In this document: piece after piece, positions 12,722 through 25,600 of the stretch | Numbering within the stretch: the first letter of the stretch is position 1 | How the letters are laid out: each line of letters opens with the position of its first letter | Assembly (NCBI GenBank): GCA_007258455.2 | Contig: VDFB02270651.1 | Coordinates: forward strand, 493,018,571 to 493,082,570 | Direction of reading: 5' to 3' | Source: Sequoia sempervirens | Taxonomy: Eukaryota > Streptophyta > Pinopsida > Cupressales > Cupressaceae | Length of the DNA: 64,000 bases | Made by a program: the position numbers and the translations under genes | The notes under the pieces: model-generated | Databases searched by the model: none | Told to the model about the DNA's origin: nothing | Seen by the model: the letters and a program-made list of their open reading frames with translations, nothing else

Positions 12722-13400
12722 TCATTGATGGCAACATGCCAAAATCTCCAAAACATTCTCCAAAGTATTCTCCTCCTTTGACATCAAGGGCAAAGGGTTC
12801 CTATATAGTTGTTATGATTTTCATCAGAACTCCCCTTGAGAAATGTAAGCATATACAAACTAAAAACATGGATTGACTTCCCCTAAGTCATGTACTGGAC
12901 AAAAAACCCAAACATTGTGCTTGGAAATAACACTATAAAGTCCACATATGTACAAGCAATCTAAACCAGAAATACATAAAGAGATAAGAAATAAGTCAAG
13001 TAGAGGTGGTTGATGCCTGCAATTTCTTCAAATAGTATTGTCAAGGTTGCCTTCTATCTTCCCATTCTCTCTTAGCTTTCGCAAGCAATCTACACTATGT
13101 TTCAAATTGCAACAATAACTCGTCTCCCTCTTCCGTAGTGCTAGGTATTAGATTCATCTTCTTGGATTTTTCTACAATCAAAATAGTTTTTGAAACAAGT
13201 ATAAATTTGGGATTGATCAGATCCCTAATTTCTCCAAACTATAGGATGATATGCTCTTTCTATGCTTGCAATTGAAATAATTTCTTATGTATATCTTCTA
13301 TTATACTCCTTGTCTCTCTAGTTAGATAAACTACTAGATCATATGCACTTGAGGAAGTATTTATTTGAGACTCAATAGAGTTCATCTCCTTCCTTATGCT

Positions 13401-16400
13401 TTATGTGGCTTCTAGCCACTTCATACCATATTGATATAGAGCCTTCACTTTGTTAATGCACCCTTCAACATCCTTCATCAAATTTGGAAACTTTTTATGT
13501 GAAATAGCACATTTCTCAATAATTTCTAACATCCTCTTGTCATTTATTATTTTCTCAACCTCTTTTTCTACTTCTTTTAGTCCGAGAGGCATATACTTTA
13601 AATCAATCAATTAACAGTTTGGGATTTTCCATACCAGATAGTGATGTGTCAAAATTTGCGTTGGGTATGATCTCTTGAAATGCTTTTACTACATCAATTC
13701 TCCACTTATTTGGTGTGTTTCAATAATTTCTTTCCTTGCAGATGCATGAAACACATCTCCCAGTTGTAGCTTGCGGATGGGAGAGATCTTATCCAGATCC
13801 ACACTGTCTTGTTGCATCAAAAATTGCAACAATTGTGAACACACAATAGGTTGGAACTTGGGCTGCATACTTAGAAGATTCTTCAAAGAATCTCTGGAGG
13901 AGCTGGAGGATTCACCAAAAACCTTTGTTGTCTCTGCAACCTTTCCCTTTGATTCCTTCTCTTCAGCATTACCAGAGTCTATCGGTTTTTCTATTTTTTT
14001 ATTTGTGCAGCTTTGAATGCATCCTTATTCTTATCTTCTTCTTCTTCTTCTTCTTCTTCATGTTCTTCAACATTCTCTTCCTTATCTTCCTCCACAAGGT
14101 TTTCAGTGTTTATCGGAGGAGTAACATCTTCTTGTACTCGAGGAGGAGAGATGGTGTTTTCCTTTGCAATGTCTTCTTTGATCATTGCACCCTTTATATT
14201 TCTCTCTCATATCCTCCACTTCTAAAGGTTAGTTATCCTATGAAAATTATTCATTTGTATCATGCTCATGTTGAGCATCATTTGTCTGCACCTCTTCTTC
14301 AATGTTGGGTTCCAGAGTAGGGGTTTCCATATTCACTTCTTCCTTATTATCTGGTATCATCCCCATTTTTTGTGCTATCTCTTTTTCTTTGTCATTGCTT
14401 TGCTTTCTAATTCTTTCAAGATTACTTTTATCTATTCCCATAAGGGTTGTCACCCTTTCCTTAGTCCTTAGCTCCTTGATAAATACTATAGCCAATGTGG
14501 CTTTGTCATCCTCAGAGAGAGGGGTATTTATTCTTTCTAATGCTTCTTCCTTAAGCCTTGCTTCTTCTTTTATGGCTTCTTTCCAACAAAATGTTCCATA
14601 AGTCCTCAAGAATTTGTTTCTTGATGTTCCTCATATCCACTTCAAGTAAAATAACGTACTTGATAATAGCTTCAATGATGGTGGCCCTATCCACCTCATT
14701 TGCATCTTTGTATATAGTTGTGGTCTCCCCTAACATATCATTCTATAAAATACTATTGAACAATGCCTCTAATTTCATAGGTGAGTGAGGCCTTACTAGT
14801 TCTATTTGTTCTTTTCCTTTGCTTTCACCTGGAGTCTTCTTCTTTTGACTTGTTTCTTTTCCCTTCTTCTCCGGTGATCCTTTCTTAGCAACTTGTTTCC
14901 TCATATGCATAAAAAACTTTTTCTTTTCTTCCTCTATCTCCTCTTCACTTCCAGTATCAATAATGTCATATCTTTTTCTTTTAGCACTTGATTTACCTTG
15001 TGAAGCATCACTACTTCTTCTTCAGACCAGCTATGGTCCTTCTTCCAATTCTTCTTCTTCTACTACTACATTGATGCCTATACCCTTCTCTCTCATTGCC
15101 TTTTGTTTTACTCTTCTTTTGGCAGGGGAAACAGGTGTAGTAGTAGTAGTACTTTTCTTATTTTCATCCCTTATGGTCTACACAACCGAATGAGATTTCT
15201 CTTTTATCGAAGGGTTGGCAGTTGTCTTTCTCTTTTCTCCAATAGTTGACACAGTCTTAGAGGACTTCTGAACAAAAGGAAGAGTGGTAGCTATCCTACT
15301 AGATCTTCTTTTGCTTCCAGATCCTTGTGCAACACTTGAATCAACCTTAGCTCTTTCTCTTGCATACTATACTCATTCCTTTGAAATGCCCATTTCCTTT
15401 GAACACACATCAACCATATTATCAATATTCTTCTTGATTATAGGTTTTCTTTGTTCCATATGCACTTCCATATAATTTTCTTCATATGTGCCATACCTTG
15501 CTTTAGTTTCATCCTTCAGACTCTTTAACAAAATGTCATCATAACCAGTTATTTCCTGTTCATTAATCTCATAACCCAGTGCAGGGATCCATATTGTCTA
15601 TGATTCCACTACTTCCATAATACACTCATCTGTTGGCACTAGGAAAGTGATGTCATTTTGATATTTCTCAACCATTTTTCTAGGTATCCTATCCCTTTCA
15701 TGCATTCTCTTTTGAAAAATAGAAAAGAAAGCAACAAGTGCTTCATCTTGTGTCTTCCCATCTCCAAGTCCAATCATATAATCCTAATTTGATGGGCAAT
15801 AGATCTACCTCTAAGCCATGTCACATTCTGAGTTCTGGGTAGTTGCTTTAGAAAGTAGAAAAGTAAACATACCACCAAAGTCCCATACTTGAATGCATAT
15901 TTCTTTTCCTTAGTTTTCTTTAAGTTCTCCATCAATTGTTGCCTAAGCAACTCATAAAGATCATAGTCTGCACCATTTTTAACCATCCCATATGCCACAT
16001 TAATTGTAGTGGAAAATATTGAATTGTCCTTGTTTGTGAAGTAAATTTTATAGCTAATCATCATTGTTGTGCATCTCATAGCTAGATTTCTAATGGGATT
16101 CAATGCTAGAGCTCTTTTGTCATATGTAGCACCTGTTCTCTCCATAACCACTTCATTCTTAACATATTTCAACATACGAACTGGTCCATTGAAGCATAGA
16201 CCAGTAACCTCTCTTATCACTTCCTTAGTTATCAAACCAGGCGTATCAGTCCAGACAAACTGATCATGGATTCTACTAAGCACCATTCTAACCCATTTGC
16301 TATCAAAACATAAATTAGGGAACCATTGCCATACATCTAATTTCTTTGCGACTAGGTTTTAAAATTCTAGTTTTAGGGAAAAGTCTTCTCCAGTGAACTC

Positions 16401-16604
16401 ATTAACCCACAATTCCCCTAATTTATAATGATCAAATTCTTCTATCTTCCCATGAATGTAGATCATAATATCTTCAATTGGAAAAACCCCATAAGGAATA
16501 TGAGAAAATGTGCCTAACATGTCATCTTATATGGATTTTGCAAGATACTTCTTAAATTTTGGTTATGGCTTCTTTGTTACTTCTATAACCCTTGGTGTAG
16601 ACAT
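13401..16604 (-). pseudogene. Second ORF of the non-autonomous element, unidentified
   Basis: Starting at a minus-strand ATG (16604), a long broken ORF runs to about 13400. Its N-terminal third (16286-15774 is open for 170 codons) is a mixed globular region that I do not recognise. From about 15500 it becomes Lys/Glu/Ser-rich with probable coiled coil and poly-Glu runs (about 14090-14030). At least six stops interrupt it, several being TAG, plus a frameshift near 14600. No retropepsin, integrase or RT motif is present. It may be an element-specific protein of this non-autonomous family or a captured host fragment. Confidence 0.55.
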
Positions 16605-17126
16605 TGTGAAATACATTTGAACTACTTTTTCAAAAAAATTCTTTGAAAACTAGGGTAAACAAATTTGTAAATACCTTTTATTTCACTCGCCGAACTAGGG
16701 TTTGAACAATCTAAGTCACAAATTGCCTTGAATATTTTGAATTCTTTCCTTGCTCCTCTACTCCTTCTTGAATGCTTGTTATGAATGAATTTTTCCTTAG
16801 TGAAATCACTTATAGTCCTTCAATTTGACCTAATTTTGCATTAAAAGCTTCAAACAATAAAGTTGGCAACCCTTTGTCTATATGCACAAACAACTTCTAA
16901 AGCTCCACAAACTTCCACATTAAGATGTTTTCTTCCAAAATCTTTACCAATAGACCAAGCATGTTGATCTTCATCATATCTCTTCGTGCTGAGGCTTCAA
17001 CAACTCTTCTTTGGCGGGGGACAAATATTTTCATTAAAGATCGGACCCCAAGTCATAACTCTTAGCTTAGTTTCCGGAGGAAACATCTGCACTAGAGGAT
17101 GGTACAGATTCTTCCTTGTCTTTTGT

Positions 17127-18198
17127 CTATTCCTTCTTTTTCCAAATCTTTTCCATTTCCTTCTTTGTTTCTATTGGATCAACCTTTTTAACTGGTTCAT
17201 TCCTCTTTACCAGATTATCTTGTATTTCTTCTTCTGCAAAACTTAGTAATATGTCCAAGTTTATTGTAATTGTGACATGTGACATTCTTTTGAACAATAT
17301 TCCTTCCATTCACTTTGGATCTACATTGATTAGATTTGTGTCCAAATCCATAACATGCATAACAATAGCCATTGAAAGATTGAATCATTATACCATTGTT
17401 ATAGCCATTCATCATTTGACTTCTACATTTACTAGCTCTATGACCAAATCTTTTGCATGTAAAACATTGACCAAAAAGGGATGGAACATTCTGATTCATT
17501 CTGTTTCTACATTCCATTGCCTTGTGTCCAAATTTATTGCAAGAATAACAAAAACCATTAAAATATGGGTACATTTGTGCACTTGGTTGTCTAATTGGTG
17601 GTCTTCTAGCTTTATTCCTTTGATTACAGATCTACTTTCCATAGCTTTTCTTGTCTTTAGTCTTCTTTGGTTCATTGATCTTCTTTTTTGTATTTGAACT
17701 TTCTCCTTTTTCAAATCCTAAACCTTCTTTGTCTTTAGACCCTTTCTGATTTGTGATCATTTCATCAAGATTTGTAGCACTCATTTGGAGTTTATCTTCA
17801 TGACTTCTTACTTTCTCCATATCTCATCTCAAATTTACTACTTCTTGCTCAAGCCTTGTACATTCCTATGATTTTATTTTCACCATTGCATTCAAGCATT
17901 CCTTAATTCTTTTCTTTTCTTCAAATTGCACTTTCAGACTAGTGATGGATTCATTTGCTTGCTTCAATTTCTCACTGATTTCTTTATGCCTTTCTTTGAA
18001 CTTCTTGATTTTCAACTTTCTGATGCATTCATTTGCTTCTTTGATATTTTCTTTCAGATCTTTATTTTCATGTTCAGTCTTTTCAAAATCTTCAAGGGAA
18101 ACTTTGAGTTCCCCATCTTTGCCAAGCATGCAATCTTCTTCTATGAATCCAATTGTTGGGATATCTTCTAGAGGAATAGGAAATTTTCTATCAGCCAT
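17127..18198 (-). pseudogene. Gag-like ORF with coiled coil and four zinc knuckles
   Basis: The minus-strand ATG at 18198 lies 66 bp past the primer site. Residues 1-110 form a Lys/Glu-rich heptad-like coiled coil. A Lys/Ser-rich linker follows, then four knuckles between 17574 and 17215. Three fit CxxCx4Hx4C (starting Cys-Tyr-Ser-Cys, Cys-Phe-Thr-Cys and Cys-Tyr-Ala-Cys). The fourth has lost its second Cys to Tyr. Knuckles of this kind bind element RNA. No usual copia capsid domain is recognisable, so the protein looks like a coiled-coil replacement of gag. A stop after codon 110 and one frameshift break it. Confidence 0.65.
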
Positions 18199-18251
18199 GT
18201 TTACAACCTCCAAGATCTTCCCAAAGCGGTTAAGCTCCTTCGAAGGAACTA

Positions 18252-18264
18252 GGCTCTAATACCA
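18252..18264 (-). other. Primer binding site, tRNA-Met type
   Basis: The minus strand reads TGGTATTAGAGCC, one mismatch from the initiator tRNA-Met complement TGGTATCAGAGCC. It lies 2 bp inside the LTR end at 18267, the normal spacing. Confidence 0.85.
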
Positions 18265-18266
18265 AT

Positions 18267-19643
18267 TGTTGGACACCTAGAATATTGAGAGGGGGGTGAA
18301 TCAGTAATCTCTTAAACCATTCAAACATATCTGATCACCAAAAAAAATTCAACTTTAATAAAGAAAGAAAGCATAAAACATTCACAACATCACATACCAC
18401 ATGAACACCAAGATTTTTATGTGGAAAAACCATGGTGAGGATTAGCTCACAATATATTATAAATGGTTATAGTATATTTATAGAAGTGCTCATTGTAGGT
18501 GGGCTCACTGTCCAAGTGGACTCACTATCCAAGTGGGCTCACTGTCCAAGTGGACTCACTATCCATAGAGAAAAAGATAGAAGAGAGATGGTGGCTTACA
18601 ACCTATTTTGGACTATTACAATTGCATCTTTCACATGCATGAAATACAGTTCCAATGAAGCTCAATAAATTGATTTTACACACTTCATCTGATTCAAATT
18701 TAACACTCTGAATTTCTCTGCATTCACATCACTCTATTCTTTAACTCAACATTCACAACTTAAATTCAGACTTCTCTGCATTATATTCACAATACATACA
18801 TACATCCCATTTTAAAACATATATATCCACATCAAGTGCACCATCAATTAGGCCGGCCTAATTAGATGTAATACTCAAATCATAACTTATCGACTCAAAA
18901 ACATTTCATCCACACTACACGCACAATTCAAATCTCAAAACAACTTGAAATAGGTTGGCATGGGCCTATAATTGATCTCACATAAGACCACAATACTTAT
19001 TTAGCCTTCACATACCTTCAAACATATTAGGTCGACACTACTGGAGACCTAATAACAAAATTCTTCAACTGTGTATCAATATCTCAACACGTGGACCTCA
19101 AAATTCAATGCCAACTGGAATCCATGTTGTATTGCCATCTAACAACTTATCCTCATAAGCGCAAAGTCAAAAACTCATTCGCGGAGACATGCAAAATCAC
19201 CCACACAACTGTATTGTATAGAAAACAACTGTAATTTCCAAGCTAAACTTCTATAACTCATATAGATCTCAACCCACTTGTCAAAACATGATGAAATCTT
19301 GGAATTAGATGCATCTAACACCCACAAAAATAATGTTAGAAGCGCAAAGTGAAACCTTCATTTGCGGAGTGGTGTGGACCCAAAAACAATCACTTTTTAA
19401 CACTTTATAAGCATAATTGACACTTAGTCAATTTCCCACACAACTAATATCTCTGAATCAAACCAACTAGCAAAATGTCTTCCTCAACAACTCAAAAACT
19501 TGTTAGGACAGATCAAAATGGTTTGCAACCAAATTCTTCACATAAGTTACAATGTTGACATCAATGACAACACTGTAACACATCGTTATGTACCTTCCAT
19601 ACCCATGTTGCCAAACAACATCATCAATGACATTCTTCCAACA
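18267..19643 (-). repeat. 5' LTR (right copy, 1377 bp) of the non-autonomous element
   Basis: It aligns with the left LTR along its whole length but lacks the 988-bp insertion. A 34-bp direct duplication (18501-18534 and 18535-18568) of the GGGCTCACTGTCC segment is unique to this copy. It ends CTTCCAACA at 19643. The next bases, ATCTCCCC, look like a polypurine tract on the minus strand, which is unexpected outside a 5' LTR. Confidence 0.8.
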
Positions 19644-20140
19644 ATCTCCCCAAACTTCCAACAAGCGTGTCCTCTAATTCCCTCTTTGTATGTCTTACGG
19701 TTGGTTGTTTCTTTTCTTATACATTTTTATAAGAACTTTCAAAGACATTACTCTTCTAAATGGAGTGGGTCAATAGTCCAATGTAAAAATAATACCAATC
19801 CAAATAAACGAATTATGAATGTAAGCCCCTATATTATATGTTAGCATTTTTCTTTCCAACACTAATCATGTCTAAGTATTTATAGACGCTCTTATTTTTA
19901 AATCTAAAATTAAATATTATTATTTTATCCACTTAAATTTAATACATTTATTTCAGTAACATAATCAATCCTCACTCTTTTGTCTTATATTAAATTGTTT
20001 ATTCATTATTATTTAATTAATTTATATATAATTAAAAAATTTCACAAGAAAAATAAAATACTAAACATTAATGTTTCAATATAATCTACCTGTGAAATTT
20101 GAAAAATATTTCAACCAACATTAAATTCAAATTTATTTTT
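19644..20140. other. AT-rich intergenic DNA
   Basis: No coding signal, repeat pair or RNA gene is visible. Composition shifts to very AT-rich from about 19880. Confidence 0.5.
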
Positions 20141-20148
20141 TATAAATA
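20141..20148 (+). promoter_or_regulatory. Candidate TATA box
   Basis: TATAAATA stands upstream of a less AT-rich segment (20200-20518) that looks like a transcribed leader. It is the only TATA-like site well placed for the Rab gene downstream, but it lies in AT-rich DNA, so chance is quite possible. Confidence 0.3.
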
Positions 20149-20174
20149 TCCAGAAATATTAGATATTTGTAAAC

Positions 20175-20518
20175 TTCAATTCTACCTGGAATTTTGCCTT
20201 GAAGCCCAAGCTAGGTAAAGTTCAAAAATTACCCACGTAAGAGATGTATTTACCTTTTCGTCAATCGTAGTTCAGAACGGATTCTAATCGGTAGCCTACA
20301 ATGTAGGTGGCGTATGAATAGAAATACCTCATGCTGAAGCTAAGCATATTCCTATTCTTTGCTCGCTGCTGTAAAGGAAAAGTAGCAAGGCAGCTTGCTT
20401 TACTAAACAAAAGTTGTCTCCTACACCTCCCTCAATCAATTCTCAGATACCCAAAGCAAGAAATTCACTGGACTTTGAACCTGAGCGCAACTTCAAGTTT
20501 TGAAATCAATCAATTCAG
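20175..20518 (+). other. Possible 5' UTR exon of the downstream Rab gene
   Basis: A 340-bp segment of balanced composition ends in AATTCAG followed by GTATGT, a strong plant 5' splice site. No long ORF is present, as expected of a leader exon. The Rab coding exon at 32430 begins with a good 3' splice site and carries 51 bases of leader before its ATG, so an upstream leader exon must exist. This is the best candidate I can see on the plus strand. Linking the two is inference. The start is set about 27 bp after the TATA box. Confidence 0.3.
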
Positions 20519-22154
20519 GTATGTCACAATATGATTTCTGTCACATTGATTAACCAAAAAATCAGAGTGTACTAAGTAATTGCTTGACATAAGTAGCTTT
20601 TTAAGGCTTGTTTCGGGCCGAATTTATTAAAAAAATGGTTTTGGCTAGATGGGGTAGGAGTATGCCAAAACATACTTTCACAGAAATTACAATTGGAGCC
20701 ATTAAGGGTTCATGGAAGGCCATTGACACGTAAACACTTGGAATTTTGGAGTGGACTTGTTTCTGACAATGCCGATTAAGCATGCATTATTTTAAACACA
20801 GATGGGAACTATGTGTCGAGTTTTCTTCAACATTTTCTATTGCAAAATGGGTATATGATGTTCAAGATGACATGCGTTAGATAATTTTATTGCAGAAGCT
20901 TCGATGACCATATCTTCTGCAGAGTAATGAATGTATAGGGGGAATAATATGCCACATTTTATGAAGTTTTCTGACTGAAATTTTAGTATCCTTCTCTGGA
21001 GTTAGCGTCCACAGTAAATTTACATCACTTGGACAGTACGTTATGTAGTTTCGAAGTTCAAAGCAGTTAATTTTTGCTGTTTCATATCAGGAGAATGTGC
21101 AAGCAATCAAATTTCCAGGATGCTGGGTATTAGTTGCAAAAACTCTGTTGGCAAAGACTGTGTTGTAACAATATAATTATAGAATGCAACTTGCACATTC
21201 AGGTAACTGTTGAAATAAAAAAAAATCCCCCTTGTGATATTATGCCTGTTTGCGTCGCTGGCATTTATTCAGTGATGCTGGTTTTTTGGGAGTTGCAAAT
21301 GCTGTTTCTTTTTTAAAGCTAGAGTTGGCGAAAATGAGTAATGTAATACCTGGGACTTCGATCAGTACTCACAATCTTACAAAACAATGGCACTTTCTGA
21401 TAACAGGGCCATCTTTTTCAAAACTTGAAAAAGACTTATGTCCTTGCAAAGTCTCATTTGCAAAATGAAACACAGGAAGGTTGTTACGATTAGGACTTAA
21501 CTTTGTCAAGGAACCTTGTTAGGATTAGGGCCGAATGTTTTTCACATGGCCACGAATAAAACAATCTGACTTTAATTCAGTTTTTAAATTGTGTTATTGA
21601 TACTAAAGCTTTGTACCTACATACTTCCTTACAAATACCTAGTTTTCCAGCTTCCAGCACACATTATTGACCTCTTCTGCAATAGCAATGATTCGGTTGG
21701 ACCCGGTTTTCCATTCCCATATTGAACTAAATTTACTAGGTGGTTGGATGCTGGAATGGCAAATCTGTATTGTATCCCTACTTTTTTCCAACCAGTAACC
21801 TGTTGCTACCGAACAGAAAATTTAATTTCATGATCTCTCCTCTTCTTCAGCTTCCTGTGCCCTACACAATATTGTGTTAGGAATGGATTATGACCATTGA
21901 GGTATGTACAAACCTACACGTCTTCCACAAGTTACCTTTTAATGGCTTTCAGAAAAATCAAATGCAAAACAGAAGCAATCATGTGGTTGTCCAAGCTGAC
22001 CAAAAGCCAACTGGAATAAGGGCACTTGCATTTAATATCAACCAAACTTAGAAAGAAAGAGTGTATTTGAATAGATAGTCATTGTGAAGGATATCTAATA
22101 AGTTGTAATACATTATTTTGACCAATGAGTTCCCTATCACGGGATTAGCCAAAA
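20519..22154. other. Intron-like or intergenic DNA without recognisable genes
   Basis: I see no coding region, RNA gene or repeat pair. If the leader exon above is right, this is the start of Rab intron 1. Confidence 0.4.
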
Positions 22155-22615
22155 TACTAGAAACATCCTAAGTTTCCGGGTATGGGTATGGGAATGGGCT
22201 TGGGTTCGGGATTTGAGTATGGGTATGTCAAAATTTTTGCTCAGGTATGGGTATGGCTTTATATATATTAATATAAAAAATATATATAGAGAATTTAAAA
22301 TATATAATTTGATACTTGATACAAAAAATAAGTTAAATAATAGAATTGAAAATGCATCTCAAAATTAATCATTCATATATCTATATGTTAAATCATAATT
22401 CATGAATAATAACATGTAATTTTGTAAATATCATATATCTACGTTTCATTCTTTCAAATTTTGAATTGAAAAAAAATTGATAATTCTGAAATTCAGTGTT
22501 ATAATTTGATATTATCATATAATATATTGAAAGTCAAACTCAAAGAGTCAAATCATTACAAAACTTGAAAATAGTAAAACTAAAAGTCGAAATACAATAA
22601 AAAAACTGTATCTTC

Positions 22616-25600
22616 CTAATCCTCTCCATCAAAAGCATCTAAATCAAAGTCATCATTTGGTTCAACTTCAAAGTCATTTGAATCACAAGCAACCACACTG
22701 CCACTCCCACTAGCTGCATGCACATCATTTGGAGAAGCCTTGATGTCATCTATATTGACTCTGGTAAGCTCTAAAACAGATACATCCAAGTTGGCACATT
22801 CAAGGGCTATATCCCAATTCTTCATTGCCCCTTCCTTGTAGTCAACTTCCTTATGTGATAGGAGGCACAAGTTGGAATTTACGTAGACCAGAGGATCTAC
22901 TTCTTTTGCAGCTAATTGGTTGTGCTTAATTGAGTGATTAGAGTATGTACTCCAATCCTACTTAGTGGAAGCACTTGCAACTTGTTGAAATTGGATAGAC
23001 TCAATACAACTTAAAAATGAGAAAGAATGGTAATAAATAATAATGTGAAATATAAAAAATTAGAAATGCTTACTTGTGATAGAATTTTGATTGCAAGAGG
23101 TTGGAGGAATATATAACTTTGCCCATGGAAATACCATCATGCATGAACATTTGTCTTGTTCTTGTCTCAAAAGGCACAAATACTATGATCTCATCCCATA
23201 CCTACCAAATTCAGTCCTAACCTTATCCATCACTTCTGGATCCAAGAAGATTCTTTGGAATGCTTTTTTGTCTCATCAACAACTTCATTGTCTTTATATG
23301 ACACTGTTTTCCTAGGCAAATAAAGTATTTTTGTGCTGTAATTCTTGGGAGATAATATGCAAGGAGATGCAAGGGCATAGCCATCTTGTTCCAGTGGTCA
23401 ATAATGCTTTTTCACCTTTAACAAAAATGTTAATTCGAGGTTATCCTCCTCCTCTACTATTATGGCCCTTATTTTTTCTATCATGGAATCCACACCATCA
23501 TATATTTCTCCCAAACATGGCCGATCTATATTAGTGAATTTAATCATACTCATTATGGGCTTGGTGAAACTCAAGATGTAGTCCACATGAGTCCACCACT
23601 CATCATCCAAGATCAATGATTTGACCTTTTGGGCCCATTTTGAATTTGATTGCTTTTACACACTCCATTGGTTGCTAATGACCATGCTGCTCAATGCCTC
23701 TCACACCTTCACAAGTTGTCTCAAAATGATTGTGTGTGATGTGAAATGAGTCTTAGCAACCTAATGCAATGTAAAAAGTAAATTAATAAGTTAATAACAA
23801 AGTAAAATTTAAGTAACTAACTACGTCATATAAATTAAATTTAAAATAAATTTTTAAATTTTATAAATTTACCTTCAATAATTCCAAATTGGAGAAACTC
23901 TTGAAGATGCCTTGTGGCATATGATGATTCATCATAAACATCTGAATCTCGTCACCTTCAATGTATATATTTTTCACCCACTCTATCTAAGTGCCAATCT
24001 TTTGCATCACCAAGTTGAGTTAGTGGACAGTACATGGTGTCCAAAAAAATGTACTTGTACCTTTCCTCAACCAAAGCACCTGCTGCCCTATCATTTCTTG
24101 CATAGTTTGTTATGACTTGGACAATGTTCTCAACACCCACCATCTCTATGGATTCAATGAAGACTTTGGAAATGAAGTTTGCATCCTTCACTTGCCTCTC
24201 ACAATCAATGGCCTTCAAAAGAATTGCTCCATTAGGGCACATTGCAATGAAATTTATTGAAGGCTGGTTTGTACAATCTTTCCATCTATTAGAAACAATG
24301 GACACTCCTATTTCAACCTGTAAAAACCCCTGTTTCCCCCTAACATTGAATCTGACTGTAGTTTTGAGTTTTTCTGACGTTTTTAGGTTTTTGCAATTTT
24401 TTTGTGTTTTTGATGCAATACTTGAAAAGTACGATTTTGACAATAATTTGAAATAAATTCAATAAAATTCAAATAACTCTGGAAATGAAAGAATATAGGC
24501 GCCAGTATCTTTATTCAAGCTTTTCTATGGATTTCAATGATACCCAGATACATATAATAAAATAAATAATGAATTTTCAATGTTTGAGAAACCTGGTATT
24601 GCTGCTGCAGAAGTACAGAATGGTACGGCTGCTTCAATAAATGCACTCCTCCCTCCAAAGATAACCTCTGAAGACACCCAGGAAGCATGCGCCAAGACTG
24701 GAGACTGTAGACAGTGAAGGATTCAGGCGTTTCCTCTTCCAAGTCAAGGACGGCTCAGATCTGATTGGTACGGCCAGAAACAGATAGTACGGCCTGGTTA
24801 GTACGGCTCACTCAATCAGCAATAATTAAAACAGTACGGCCTCCCTCTGTAAGCTCTATAAGGTGCGCCAAAAGCAATAGAAGGTATCTGGTTGCCAACA
24901 ACTGCAAATAACTGAAGATAAGAATTTCTCTGATGCTCTGTAGTTTACTCTGGATGAGAAAACCTCTGTGGCAATAGATCAAGTGATATTGCACACTCTC
25001 TGAATTGCTTTCCGTTGGAGATGGCTCGTTCCCCAAGGCAATCGAACACGAAACCCTAAAGTCTCAGGCTCAGACCAAAATTGATCAATATCAAACTCAA
25101 TAATCTCATAATGGCCACTTCCCAATGCAAAATCCTCAAATAAGCTCAAAAGTGCGATTTGCTTGAAAATAGGGTTTTAATGAAATATTCATATTTTAAT
25201 AATTTCAATTCTCCATAGTTCTCCACTGAATATTTAAATCTTAATTAAATATCAAACTGGCCCCCTTTTCATGATGGCGCACCCCTCAAGGAAAAACACT
25301 TAAGTTATAATATTAAATTATAACTTTATATTATAAACGTTAATTAATTAATATTTAATCAATACGATCAAATATTAATATCTTCCTCGTTTCTAACCCG
25401 ATGACTGATCCGTCGATGCTGACGAACTCTGAAGTGATTCCTGATGCCGCCACAGCCATACTGCTAAAAATAGCAGTGGTCCCACATCCTGCCAGGAACT
25501 GCTAAAAATAGCAATTCTGCAAATAGTCTCCGATTGAGCCAGAACGAAAGACAACTGATCAATCCCTGCTGACTGAAGCTGAGCCAAGCTCCGAAGTGAC

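Larger units (their letters stand above)
10404..19643 (-). mobile_element. Non-autonomous copia-like LTR retrotransposon
   Basis: Two direct LTRs (10404-12708 and 18267-19643) both start TGTTGGA-like and end CCAACA-like when read on the minus strand. The tRNA-Met primer site sits next to the right LTR and a polypurine tract next to the left one. The internal 5.5 kb holds a gag-like ORF with zinc knuckles and a long charged second ORF, but no protease, integrase or RT signature. It would have depended on an autonomous relative. The flanks do not form a matching 5-bp duplication (GAGTT on the left, ATCTC on the right), and the interrupted copia RT does not resume, so the outer ends are probably recombinant. 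Confidence 0.75.

Noticed and set aside
13925..14609. Plus-strand Phe/Ser-rich ORFs
   Set aside because: They are the complement of the Lys/Glu-rich second ORF of the minus-strand non-autonomous element.
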